Of a DNA stretch of 36,464 bases, positions 23,970 to 30,592 are shown piece after piece. Source of the stretch: a virus; IMG/VR virus record IMGVR_UViG_3300028920_000164, positions 1 to 36,464 of that record. One strand, written 5' to 3'. Numbering within the stretch: the first letter of the stretch is position 1; each line of letters opens with the position of its first letter. Position numbers and translations under genes: made by a program. The notes beneath the pieces were generated by a model that had not been told where the DNA came from, did not search any database, and saw only the letters and a program-made list of their open reading frames with translations.

Positions 23970-24383
23970 TCAGTCGGCCTCCTCTCCGCGCTTGAGCGCG
24001 ATCAGGCTGCGTTCGATCCGCGCGTTCATGAAGCCGTCCAGGTCGGCCACGGCCAGCCGCGCGTCCTTCAGAACCTTCGGGGTCAGGGTGGTCTTGACGA
24101 TGGTGCGCACCATCGCCCGCAGCCGTTTCTGCTGGAAGTCCGAGAGCTTGCCGTGCGCCATGTCCGCGATGGCCTGGGGCTTCACCAGCCGCTCCACCAG
24201 GGCCACGGCGGAGGTCACCGTGTGGCACAAACGGTCCATCGCGTTGGCCACGGCCTCGTTTTTGGTTCGAGCGCGCACGTAGCGCGCCGCCTCGGCCGCA
24301 ATCCAGGAGACCAGGGCCGTCACCAGCGTGCCGGCCGCCGGTACCAGAATATCGGCGATCTGGGCGGTTAAATCGGGTGTCAT
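23970..24383 (-). CDS. LLH-family holin
   Basis: 137 aa from the ATG at 24381-24383 with AGGAG 7 nt upstream. One hydrophobic segment near residues 7-30 ('ADILVPAAGTLVTALVSWIA') is followed by 'RARTKNEAVANAMDRLCHTV', the hallmark of LLH-type holins, then a soluble charged tail. It should permeabilise the inner membrane or release endolysin at lysis. It sits between the M15 endolysin and a membrane coiled-coil protein. Confidence 0.75.
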   Translation of the reverse strand: MTPDLTAQIADILVPAAGTLVTALVSWIAAEAARYVRARTKNEAVANAMDRLCHTVTSAVALVERLVKPQAIADMAHGKLSDFQQKRLRAMVRTIVKTTLTPKVLKDARLAVADLDGFMNARIERSLIALKRGEEAD

Positions 24384-24393
24384 GATTTTTCTC

Positions 24394-24834
24394 CTATACC
24401 AGGAAGTAGATGTACTCGCCGTCGATGCGCTTCCAGATCTGCGGGCGGTGGCGCTGGTCCACATGAAATCCGATCGCCAGGCGCCGGCCTGCCCAGTGCC
24501 AGTCGTAGTAGATGCCCACCCCCGCAAACCCGCTGCCCAGGACAGCCATCGCCTGGGCCCGGGGTGCGGCCTGGGTCGCGAAGTGAAAGTCCACGGCTGA
24601 GGCGCCGTTTTCCACATAGTGCAGCGAGCCCGTGCTGTGCCCGGCCGGGCGCACGCACACGCAGCCGCGCAGTCCGAAGCGGTTGTGGGTCACGATTGGC
24701 CAGCCGGTCTTGTGCCGCAGGTTGTCCAGGGCGTACACCGTGGCCGCGTCCTGGTGCACGTGGGAGCCCGGCGCCTCGGGATCGTCGAACTCACTGGGCT
24801 TGAAATGCCGGATCTTGTTCCAGTCGATCGTCAT
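24394..24834 (-). CDS. M15-type peptidase endolysin
   Basis: 146 aa from the ATG at 24832-24834; the nearest purine-rich site, AAGGAG, is about 14 nt upstream, so translation initiation may be weak. 'FKPSEFDDPEAPGSHVHQDA', 'TGSLHYVENGASAVDFHF' and 'IGFHVDQR' give the His/Asp/His zinc-binding pattern of VanY/M15-like D,D-peptidases used as phage endolysins. It cleaves peptidoglycan cross-links at lysis. No signal peptide, so it depends on the adjacent holin. Confidence 0.75.
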   Translation of the reverse strand: MTIDWNKIRHFKPSEFDDPEAPGSHVHQDAATVYALDNLRHKTGWPIVTHNRFGLRGCVCVRPAGHSTGSLHYVENGASAVDFHFATQAAPRAQAMAVLGSGFAGVGIYYDWHWAGRRLAIGFHVDQRHRPQIWKRIDGEYIYFLV

Positions 24835-24874
24835 GGTCGGCCGAGATGCTCCTTGTTTGCGCGGGCCCCAAACG

Positions 24875-24918
24875 AAAAAAGCCCGACCCGACGGATACTT
24901 TCTCCATCGAATCGGGCT
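24875..24918 (-). terminator. Intrinsic terminator upstream of the lysis/late genes
   Basis: On the minus strand AGCCCGA (24918-24912) pairs with TCGGGCT (24886-24880), with partial pairing inside, followed by six T (24880-24875). It lies 41 bp before the endolysin start, in the largest intergenic gap of the leftward gene string, and so separates early/middle from late genes. Confidence 0.75.
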
Positions 24919-24967
24919 GCGAGAGCCGCTGGGGGTGCTTATCTGGCGGGCGCGCCGCGCTGAATGT

Positions 24968-24997
24968 AATTTACTGCTACACAAATCAGGCCTTCAA
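24968..24997 (-). promoter_or_regulatory. Candidate leftward late promoter
   Basis: On the minus strand TTGAAG (24997-24992), 18 nt, then TAAATT (24973-24968); an overlapping TTGACT (25002-24997) is an alternative -35 box. Transcription would start near 24960 and meet the terminator at 24918-24875 before the endolysin gene. A phage activator rather than strong consensus boxes may drive it. Confidence 0.4.
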
Positions 24998-24998
24998 G

Positions 24999-25175
24999 TC
25001 AAGCCCTCTCTACCGATACCCACCGGCGGCAGCTCCGGCAGCGGATGACCATCCGCCCCAGGGACGCCTCGGCGATCACGCAATGGCATTTGGGGCATCG
25101 TATCAAGGCTAGACCGCTAACGTCCGGTTTTGCCTCGTTCGCCGTCGCACTGAGGGCTTTGTTGCGCTTCGTCAT
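24999..25175 (-). CDS. Com-like zinc-ribbon protein
   Basis: 58 aa from the ATG at 25173-25175 (a GTG two codons upstream is closer to AGGA). The second half, 'LIRCPKCHCVIAEASLG' then 'VIRCRSCRRWVSVERA', is a CxxC-x14-CxxC zinc ribbon matching Mu Com, a translational activator of the mom DNA-modification gene. The first half is basic and variable. No mom-like gene is visible, so its target here is unknown. It ends the early/middle gene block. Confidence 0.65.
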   Translation of the reverse strand: MTKRNKALSATANEAKPDVSGLALIRCPKCHCVIAEASLGRMVIRCRSCRRWVSVERA

Positions 25176-25407
25176 CGTCACGATATTCCTGCAGTATTTT
25201 CAATTTAAACCCGGGCTGCCGCCAGCCGGGGAGAAGCAGCGCCGTCACGGCGCTCATGGTATTGTGGGAACCCACCGCCACCGTGATCAGCCCTTCGCAG
25301 ATGGCATTGACGCCCCACAAGTGACCCGTCCTGTCGTTCATGTAGCACCGCACGCCATAAAAAGAGACTTTATGGGTCGGCTTCAGATCTGGCTTTTTCG
25401 CCATCAT
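25117..25407 (-). CDS. Hypothetical protein upstream of the Com-like gene
   Basis: 96 aa, ATG at 25405-25407 behind GGGGG. 'VSFYGVRCYMNDRTGHLWGV' and 'GLITVAVGSHNTMSAVTALL' suggest a small beta-rich domain; the C-terminal 30 residues are polar and overlap the Com-like gene by about 59 nt in another frame. No family recognised. It is placed with the late-early small genes. Confidence 0.5.
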   Translation of the reverse strand: MMAKKPDLKPTHKVSFYGVRCYMNDRTGHLWGVNAICEGLITVAVGSHNTMSAVTALLLPGWRQPGFKLKILQEYRDDDEAQQSPQCDGERGKTGR

Positions 25408-25437
25408 ACCCCCGCCCCGTTGTTTTGTCTTCTCGCT

Positions 25438-25971
25438 TTACTTCTCGAATTTACTTCTGCGTCCGGTCCTGATCTCACGGCGAATCGCGTCAAAGTCAGG
25501 CTTGACAGGCAATTCCTGCGTTTGTCTTCTCGATTCGGAAGCAATCCGCCCGGCGCGCTCGTCCGCGTTGTGGCGCCGCTCGCGCGCCCGGTCGGCCTCG
25601 TCGGCGCGCTCGTAGGCAATGGCCTTCAGGTAGCCGTGGCTTTTGAGCGGCAGCCGCGGCGGCGGGTTTTCGACCACCTGGGCCAGGGCCGCACCCCAGG
25701 CCGCCACGCTGTTGGGCCGCGCCGCCTGGGCCTGCCATTGGATATCCGGCGCCTTGATCTCGGCCTCCAGCGCGGCCAGCAGCTTGAGCGCCCGGGACCA
25801 CTTGATCCCCCGCCCCGACCCCGGCCGGAACAGCGCCAGGTAGGCCAGCACGTGCCCCTTGACCGCGGCCGGCAGCTCCGCCACCAGCCGCAGGCACTGG
25901 CGCGCGTCCGCATCCGCCGACCATGCCTCGGCCGACGCAATGGCCCCGCAGGCCGGGCAGGTCAGTCGCAT
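25438..25971 (-). CDS. Zinc-ribbon replication-associated-type protein, function unknown
   Basis: 177 aa from the ATG at 25969-25971 with GGAGGG 8 nt upstream; the longer frame is shadow sequence. It begins 'MRLTCPACGAIASAEAW' (one CxxC), followed by a conserved-looking helical domain ('CLRLVAELPAAVKGHVLAYL', 'IKWSRALKLLAALEAEIKAP') and 'LPLKSHGYLKAIAYERADEA', then a basic tail. Proteins of this style occur in the early regions of other transposable prophages, but I cannot name a function. Confidence 0.65.
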   Translation of the reverse strand: MRLTCPACGAIASAEAWSADADARQCLRLVAELPAAVKGHVLAYLALFRPGSGRGIKWSRALKLLAALEAEIKAPDIQWQAQAARPNSVAAWGAALAQVVENPPPRLPLKSHGYLKAIAYERADEADRARERRHNADERAGRIASESRRQTQELPVKPDFDAIRREIRTGRRSKFEK

Positions 25972-26177
25972 GTCTCGCCCTCCGCGATCCGCACCACCGT
26001 CACCAGCCCGGTTAGCGTCACGATCCCGCAGGCCAGGTTGCCGTTCCAGCACCACACCGTTCCGGCCGCGCTGTCGGCCGTGGCGCAGTCGTCCAGCTCG
26101 TGGCCGTCGAGCAGCACCCGGTAGTTCCACGGGTCGGACACGTAGCCCGGGTCCCAATCGAAAATCGAGACCCTCAT
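25962..26177 (-). CDS. Hypothetical small protein
   Basis: 71 aa from the ATG at 26175-26177, overlapping the upstream stop (ATGA) and with GGGGAG upstream. It is acidic with aromatic residues ('FDWDPGYVSDPWNYRVLL') and four cysteines spread through 'DDCATADSAAGTVWCWNG', 'LACGIV' and 'GETCD'. No recognised family. Confidence 0.55.
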   Translation of the reverse strand: MRVSIFDWDPGYVSDPWNYRVLLDGHELDDCATADSAAGTVWCWNGNLACGIVTLTGLVTVVRIAEGETCD

Positions 26178-26263
26178 ACCTGCTCCCCATCGATCTCCGC
26201 CAGCACCCGGGCCGCGATCAGGCCGCGGATACCGCCGCCGCAAATTGAAATGACTACGCGCAT
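26174..26263 (-). CDS. 29-aa ORF matching the N-terminal motif of patatin-like phospholipases
   Basis: ATG at 26261-26263 with GGAGG 5-6 nt upstream; stop in an ATGA overlap with the next gene. Residues 4-22, ISICGGGIRGLIAARVLAE, correspond to the beta strand and oxyanion-hole GGGxRG segment of patatin-like lipases (consensus near SIDGGGIRG), but the protein ends before any GxSxG nucleophile or Asp. It is either the relic of a lost lipase or a small peptide in its own right. The intact ribosome site and stop-start coupling favour continued translation. Confidence 0.45.
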   Translation of the reverse strand: MRVVISICGGGIRGLIAARVLAEIDGEQV

Positions 26264-26472
26264 GCCGCCCTCCAATCGATATGGGTGGGCAACTTGAGCG
26301 CCTGCCGCCGCCTGGCGACCTGTTCCACCTCGGCCGCCGTGAGTACCCCGATCCGGGCGTAACACAAGCCGCAGGTGCCGTAATAGCGCCCGTTTTGCCA
26401 CGACAGCCGGGGAATGACCTGGCGGCTGCATTTCGCGTTGGGGCAGGTCCAATATTTCTGGTTGGCGTTCAT
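26254..26472 (-). CDS. Small zinc-binding protein
   Basis: 72 aa, ATG at 26470-26472 in an ATGA overlap, GGGAGG upstream. Two cysteine pairs, 'WTCPNAKCSRQV' (C-x4-C) and 'GTCGLCYARIG' (C-x2-C), form a zinc ribbon; a helical C terminus follows ('VEQVARRRQALKLPTHI'). Probably nucleic-acid or protein binding; no named family. Confidence 0.6.
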   Translation of the reverse strand: MNANQKYWTCPNAKCSRQVIPRLSWQNGRYYGTCGLCYARIGVLTAAEVEQVARRRQALKLPTHIDWRAACA

Positions 26473-27527
26473 GGTCGACCTCCCGCGGATGCCATTTTAA
26501 TCAGCCGCACGGACGGCTGCCGGGCATTCCACCGTCGCATAAGGCGCAACGCCTTGATCGGGATGTCGGGCCCGCCAGCGGCCATCCAGGCGGCCACCGT
26601 TTTCCTTTTGCTGCGGCCGGTGATTCCGGCCACGTTTTCGGCCGTCAGGCCATGCCGCTGGACGATGGCCAAAAACTCCTCCTGCGCGGCCGAAACGACC
26701 GGCGTTTTCGTTTTGGCCGCGTTTCGGCCGTTTTGGCCGTTTTCGGCCGTTTCAATACTGGTGCGGGTTGGCCGCGTTTCGGCCGTTTTCGGCCGCGCAC
26801 TTTCGGCCGGATCGGCCGATCCGGCGGCCGTTTGGATTTCGGCCGTTTTGGCCGTTTTCGGCCGTCCGGCCGGCCAGGCGGCCGACGCGGCCACGGCCAG
26901 GCCGAGCCCCAGGGGCTCCATCACGCAGACCAGGATCGCCACCAGCATGAGCATGGCCCGATCGGCGGGTACGCCGGCCAGGTGGGCCAGGGCGGCCACG
27001 GGACCGGCCTCGGCCCTGGCGGACACCTGGCCGGTGCGCAGGTCCTGCAGGCGACCTGTGACCGACAGGAGCTCGGCCTGCAGCGCGTCGTAGCCCGCGG
27101 CCTCGCGCTCGCGGATCCGCCGGGTGACGTATCCCGGCGGAAGGCCGGCCAGGGTGCTGTCGATCGTTTCGATGCGGTCCCGGAGAATGGTCTGGCGGGC
27201 CGCGAGGCCGTCGATTTCGGCTGAAGCCCGCGCCAGCCCGGCGACCCCCTGCTGGTGGCCCTGGATGAGATACCCGGCCGCTTCGATGGCCGTGAGGCCC
27301 ACCAGGACCGCGATCACCGCCATGTAAAAGGCGCGCCCACCGATCGGCAGCCGGTCCCAGGCGCGGTGCAGGTGGATCACGCAGGCCAATTTGCCCAGCT
27401 CCATACCGGTCGCCAGGCAGGCGATGACAGCCGATGCCCCGAACAGCGCCATCAGGCCGCCAACCGACATATACGCGGTCGTGCCCCAAACGAGGGTCAG
27501 TGACAGGGATAGTAAAATGCGATGCAT
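26469..27527 (-). CDS. Multi-pass membrane protein with coiled coil and low-complexity TAE-rich region
   Basis: 352 aa. Hydrophobic segments near 5-24, 27-45, 66-90 and 192-215 flank a coiled coil at about 100-175 ('ASAEIDGLAARQTILRDRIE'). Residues 220-275 are low complexity (KTAKTAEIQTA, KTAETRPTRTS, ETAENGQNGRNAAKTKT). The C-terminal 75 residues look like a small HTH-like domain ('GLTAENVAGITGRSKRKTVA'). A membrane sensor or exclusion protein is conceivable. No family recognised. Confidence 0.6.
   Translation of the reverse strand: MHRILLSLSLTLVWGTTAYMSVGGLMALFGASAVIACLATGMELGKLACVIHLHRAWDRLPIGGRAFYMAVIAVLVGLTAIEAAGYLIQGHQQGVAGLARASAEIDGLAARQTILRDRIETIDSTLAGLPPGYVTRRIREREAAGYDALQAELLSVTGRLQDLRTGQVSARAEAGPVAALAHLAGVPADRAMLMLVAILVCVMEPLGLGLAVAASAAWPAGRPKTAKTAEIQTAAGSADPAESARPKTAETRPTRTSIETAENGQNGRNAAKTKTPVVSAAQEEFLAIVQRHGLTAENVAGITGRSKRKTVAAWMAAGGPDIPIKALRLMRRWNARQPSVRLIKMASAGGRP
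26690..26880. repeat. CGGCCG/GGCCGTTTT-rich simple repeat inside a gene
   Basis: GGCC recurs around twenty times in this stretch, largely as TTTCGGCCGTTTTGGCCG-like units, encoding the TAE/KTA-rich region of the membrane protein. The repeat is degenerate and in frame. It is probably a slippage-prone coding repeat. Confidence 0.7.
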
Positions 27528-27528
27528 G

Positions 27529-27660
27529 TCAGATCCTTTTCTGGTTCTGCCGAGCCCTCTCCGCGTCGGCGATCTTGCTCGAGGACAGTATGGAGCACGT
27601 CAGGAAACCGAGCGTTGCGCCGGCCATCAACCCGATCCCTAAGCCCACAAAAAATGCCAT
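27529..27660 (-). CDS. 43-aa single-pass membrane protein
   Basis: ATG at 27658-27660 preceded by GGGAGG at 6 nt; a longer in-frame start at 27726 overlaps the upstream gene and lacks this site. 'MAFFVGLGIGLMAGATLGFL' is a transmembrane segment, followed by a short charged tail. It stops 1 nt before the start of the larger membrane protein gene, so the two may act together. Confidence 0.6.
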   Translation of the reverse strand: MAFFVGLGIGLMAGATLGFLTCSILSSSKIADAERARQNQKRI

Positions 27661-27697
27661 GATCAACCTCCCTTCGGGTGTGCAGATTTTAAGTTTT

Positions 27698-27919
27698 TCA
27701 GACACGCGCCCAATTTTGCCATGCATGACGCAAGCCCTTTAAATCTTTAAGCTTGCCGCCCGCTTCCCGGCTCTCGTGGTGCAGCATGTGCTCTAGACAA
27801 AAGGCGCGCACAACCTGCCAGGCGCGACCCCGCGATTTTCCGTATGCGCGGGCCGCCGTCGTGAGGCTTGCGCCGTTTAGCACCATCCGCGCCAGTTGCC
27901 GGTTTTCGCGTGTCATCAT
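27698..27919 (-). CDS. Small helix-turn-helix protein
   Basis: 73 aa, ATG at 27917-27919 overlapping the Gam stop. 'NRQLARMVLNGASLTTAARA' and 'YGKSRGRAWQVVRAFCLEH' form a resolvase/sigma-4-like HTH. The remainder is a basic helix. It occupies roughly the region where Mu encodes its middle regulator, so a role as transcription activator is possible, but it is shorter than Mor/C. Confidence 0.6.
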   Translation of the reverse strand: MMTRENRQLARMVLNGASLTTAARAYGKSRGRAWQVVRAFCLEHMLHHESREAGGKLKDLKGLRHAWQNWARV

Positions 27920-28419
27920 CGATCCGTGCCTCCGGTTTTCTTCAGGCTGTAAGAAAAGACGGTTTTCGACTTCCGGGCGGTCCCCAACAGCGTGAGCAGC
28001 GCGTCGTCAAATCCGTTGACGATATCCCAGTCCACCGCCTCGGTTTTGCGGATGGCGTAGGTCAGGCCCTGTTTTTTTAAGGCCCGCAGCATGGTGCGCA
28101 CTTGGCGCACGCGGCGCTCGACCTTGAGCAGGACCGACCCGGGCTTGAAATCCGCCCGGTCGCGATCGCCCGCGAAGATGGCCTCCCGGTGGGCCAGGAC
28201 GTGCTTGCGCAAGTCCTTCTCGGCGCGCTGCAGGTAGCCGGCCAGTCGGGAGATAACGGTCTGGTGGCGGTCGCGCACGGCGGCCAGCTCTTTATTGGCG
28301 GTCTCTTGGGCCGCCGCAAGGGCTTCGGCCAAATCCGCGACCCGGACGAGGAGATCCTCGGTTTTCCCCAGGACGTCGACGTTGGCCATGACCTCGGTGC
28401 CCGCGGACCGGTCAGTCAT
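27916..28419 (-). CDS. gam: Gam-like host-nuclease inhibitor
   Basis: 167 aa. Coiled-coil N terminus ('LAEALAAAQETANKELAAVR'), then 'RLAGYLQRAEKDLRKHVLAH', and the C-terminal 'GLTYAIRKTEAVDWDIVNGF', a typical Mu Gam pattern. Mu Gam binds DNA ends, resembles Ku and blocks RecBCD-type exonuclease. Length fits the family (about 170). Located in the early block with GemA-like and winged-helix genes. Confidence 0.8.
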   Translation of the reverse strand: MTDRSAGTEVMANVDVLGKTEDLLVRVADLAEALAAAQETANKELAAVRDRHQTVISRLAGYLQRAEKDLRKHVLAHREAIFAGDRDRADFKPGSVLLKVERRVRQVRTMLRALKKQGLTYAIRKTEAVDWDIVNGFDDALLTLLGTARKSKTVFSYSLKKTGGTDR

Positions 28420-28801
28420 CGCGCGCCTCCAGCTCGAGCTGCAACTGCCCCAGGTACTCGGGCAGGGCGATTTGTTTGATTGCCGCCGCGCGCCGCAATA
28501 TCCCCAGGGCGCGGGATTTCATGCGGTTGCAGTAGTCCGTGATCTCGGACTGCGAGGCCGCAATCCAGTAGCCCCCGCCGGCGCTGGTCGATGTGCTCAT
28601 CACGGGCAGGCCCTCGGCCCGCAGGTCGGTGATGAGCACGCGCAGGGCCTTGGTGTCGTTGATCCGGTGGTTGAACGCCTGGCCGAACACCGCCCGGTAG
28701 AGTGCCCCCATGCCCACCTTTTTCTCCGGTCCCACGTGCCCCAGCAGGATCTTGTACAACCTGATCCTGGCCGTATCGCGGTCGATCTGCTCGGTTGTCA
28801 T
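28412..28801 (-). CDS. Winged-helix-like early protein
   Basis: 129 aa from the ATG at 28799-28801 with AGGGGG upstream; a GTG three codons earlier is also possible. 'RIRLYKILLGHVGPEKKVGM' and 'RINDTKALRVLITDLRAEGL' followed by 'GGGYWIAASQSEI' form a winged-helix motif. The C terminus is helical ('YCNRMKSRALGILRRAAAIK'). Such proteins commonly precede gam in Mu relatives; the target is unknown. Confidence 0.6.
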   Translation of the reverse strand: MTTEQIDRDTARIRLYKILLGHVGPEKKVGMGALYRAVFGQAFNHRINDTKALRVLITDLRAEGLPVMSTSTSAGGGYWIAASQSEITDYCNRMKSRALGILRRAAAIKQIALPEYLGQLQLELEARDD

Positions 28802-28824
28802 CTTTAACACCCCCTTTCGTTCCC

Positions 28825-29064
28825 TTATCCGACGTTCAGAAACTGCACCGCCGCGTCATAGGCCGCCTCGTAGCCCTGGCCCATCTTCCGGTAGAGGTCC
28901 CGGCGCATGGCCCGGGGCAGCCGCCAGTAGCACTTGCTGCACAGGGAGTTGCCGCGCTGCTTCACGCGCCCGCATTGGCACTTCAGTCTGTCCAGCGCCT
29001 CCAGGTAGACCCGCCGCGCCTCATCCGCCTTGATCGCCTCGATCGCATTATTGCACAATGGCAT
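28825..29064 (-). CDS. Small zinc-ribbon early protein
   Basis: 79 aa from the ATG at 29062-29064 with AAGGAGG 6-7 nt upstream. The centre, 'DRLKCQCGRVKQRGNSLCSK' followed by CYWRLPR, gives C-x-C and C-x2-C pairs. 'DEARRVYLEALDRL' precedes it and 'RKMGQGYEAAYDAAVQFLN' follows. A larger frame upstream is a shadow of the neighbour. Function unknown. Confidence 0.65.
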   Translation of the reverse strand: MPLCNNAIEAIKADEARRVYLEALDRLKCQCGRVKQRGNSLCSKCYWRLPRAMRRDLYRKMGQGYEAAYDAAVQFLNVG

Positions 29065-29701
29065 GATCGCCCTCCTTATTGGCGGCCCGGTACCCGCAGT
29101 CCACCAGGTAGAATAGCTGCTGCACCGGCGTGCGGTATTGGCCGGCGGCCAGGCGATTGAGCTTGTCCAGCAGGCCCGGCTGGTCGGCAAACAAGGCCGC
29201 CAGCGGATCGGCCGCACCGGCTGTTGCCGGCGCCGGTGCGGCCTGCCTCTCCGCGTGGGCCGCGGCCCCTGCCGGGTCCGGGATCGCCTCGTTCTTGCGG
29301 TTTTGGTGGTAATCGCGCACGCATTCTTTGCAGTAATCCTGCAGGCCGTCTGGCCGGGCCTTGTTTTTGTTGAAATTTTCAATCGGCTGCGGGTTCCCGC
29401 CGTGCCTGCAGGCCTTCCGCCGGCACACCTTGGTTTTCGCTGTCGTCATGCGTTGCTCCTTTTTCCCGGCAAGCTTTCGGTGCCAGGACCGGTCCCGCAC
29501 CCCCTTGAGGCCGGCCTTGTAATCTCTCACCGCCTCGGGATCCGTGGCCGCAGCGACTGCGCGGCCCTGGTCGCAGTCCTTGCAGTTGATGTCCCCGTAA
29601 CCCGGCGCGGATAGCCGGTCCCCGTTGGCGTTTTCCTGCCGGATCACGCAGGCCTCGGGCCGCATGGTGGTGTGGTAGGTCTGGCAGTGCATCGTTTTCA
29701 T
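29048..29701 (-). CDS. Zinc-finger protein with endonuclease VII-like CxxxxC...CxxC module
   Basis: 217 aa, ATG at 29699-29701 in an ATGA overlap. The N terminus has its own cysteines ('ACVIRQENANG', 'INCKDCDQG'). Residues around 100-145 ('KVCRRKACRHGGNPQPIENF', 'ARPDGLQDYCKECVRDYHQN') resemble the zinc module preceding HNH/endonuclease VII domains in phages, but no catalytic HNH follows. The C terminus is an Ala/Pro linker and a helical domain ('DPLAALFADQPGLLDKLNRL'). Confidence 0.6.
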   Translation of the reverse strand: MKTMHCQTYHTTMRPEACVIRQENANGDRLSAPGYGDINCKDCDQGRAVAAATDPEAVRDYKAGLKGVRDRSWHRKLAGKKEQRMTTAKTKVCRRKACRHGGNPQPIENFNKNKARPDGLQDYCKECVRDYHQNRKNEAIPDPAGAAAHAERQAAPAPATAGAADPLAALFADQPGLLDKLNRLAAGQYRTPVQQLFYLVDCGYRAANKEGDHAIVQ

Positions 29702-29976
29702 CGGGGATTCGCCTGGGTCCGCGCCCGGCCCCGGCGGCACATGGGGCTCAACACCGTTACGGCCACCTCGCGGGCGTGGTCTACCTTGAGGATCAGGTCG
29801 CGGTCCGGGTTCCAGTAAATGGCCAGGCGCCGGTAGCGCTGGCCGTGGGCTATGCGGAAGTCGCGCGCCGGCTGCACCAGGATAGACTCGGCCATCACCC
29901 TTTCGACCGCCTCGGGCGAAACTTCGCCGCCCACGCGCAGCGCCCAGTTTTCGACAAAATGTTTGGAAAGCCGCAT
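29698..29976 (-). CDS. Hypothetical early protein (DUF4258/RelE-like fold style)
   Basis: 92 aa. 'MRLSKHFVENWALRVGGEVS', then 'YRRLAIYWNPDRDLILKVDH' and 'VAVTVLSPMCRRG' resemble the alpha-beta pattern of DUF4258/toxin-like proteins, but no antitoxin partner lies next to it. Start and stop overlap the neighbouring genes. Function uncertain. Confidence 0.5.
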   Translation of the reverse strand: MRLSKHFVENWALRVGGEVSPEAVERVMAESILVQPARDFRIAHGQRYRRLAIYWNPDRDLILKVDHAREVAVTVLSPMCRRGRARTQANPR

Positions 29977-30365
29977 TATGCTCGCCCCTTTCGCCGCTGG
30001 TGGTAGGTCAGCGCCGCCACCAGGCGGTGGAGCTGGTCGGCGTCAAGCCAGCGCCAGCAGTCCACCCTGAACATGTGCCGCGCCATCGCATCGGCGTAGG
30101 CCTGGGGCAGCGACAGGTCGGCCAGCACCGCCTCCACCTTGGATGCCAGCCGCTTTTTGCTCTCCGGCGGTTTTTTGAATTTGCGCCGGGGTACGAAACC
30201 CAGCGCCTTGAATTCCTGCATGACGCGATCCAGGGTTTTGGGGGTGAGGTCGCGCGAGGACGAAACGCCGGATTCCGCCAGCAGCGTGCGGTAGTCCGCG
30301 TCCGTCATGCCCACCTGGTACTTGGCCACGTGGATCAGGGCGATCTGGCGCGGGCTGATCGTCAC
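29976..30365 (-). CDS. GemA-like protein (DUF1018, Mu gp16-like)
   Basis: 129 aa starting at GTG (30363-30365) in a GTGA overlap. 'QIALIHVAKYQVGMTDADYR' and 'DRVMQEFKALGFVPRRKFKK' are typical of DUF1018. The C terminus 'MFRVDCWRWLDADQLHRLVA' completes the family. In Mu, GemA affects host gene expression, possibly through gyrase or topology. Length fits. Confidence 0.8.
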   Translation of the reverse strand: MTISPRQIALIHVAKYQVGMTDADYRTLLAESGVSSSRDLTPKTLDRVMQEFKALGFVPRRKFKKPPESKKRLASKVEAVLADLSLPQAYADAMARHMFRVDCWRWLDADQLHRLVAALTYHQRRKGRA

Positions 30366-30592
30366 GTCCGCCGCCGGGCCGGATCCACGATCCGCTCGCA
30401 CAGCCGGAATTTCGGCACCCAGCGGGCCACCGGCAGCGTGGCCGCCGAGCCGCAGTGCGGGCAGCGGTGACGGGCCAGTTTGTCCATGATCACCTCGCAG
30501 TCCACGCAGATCATGGCCGCCTCCAGCGGGATGCCCTCGCGATAGGGCGGGGGCTCCATATCCTTCCTCAGAAACGAGCACGGGATTTTCAT
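30362..30592 (-). CDS. Small zinc-ribbon protein
   Basis: 76 aa, ATGA overlap with the upstream gene and GTGA overlap with GemA. Two cysteine pairs, 'MICVDCEVIMDKLARHRCPH' plus CGSAA, form a zinc ribbon. Basic C terminus 'WVPKFRLCERIVDPARRRT'. Probably nucleic-acid binding. Confidence 0.6.
   Translation of the reverse strand: MKIPCSFLRKDMEPPPYREGIPLEAAMICVDCEVIMDKLARHRCPHCGSAATLPVARWVPKFRLCERIVDPARRRT

Noticed and set aside
26690-26880. CRISPR array or minisatellite
   Set aside because: Units are short, degenerate, without spacers, and in frame inside a membrane protein gene.
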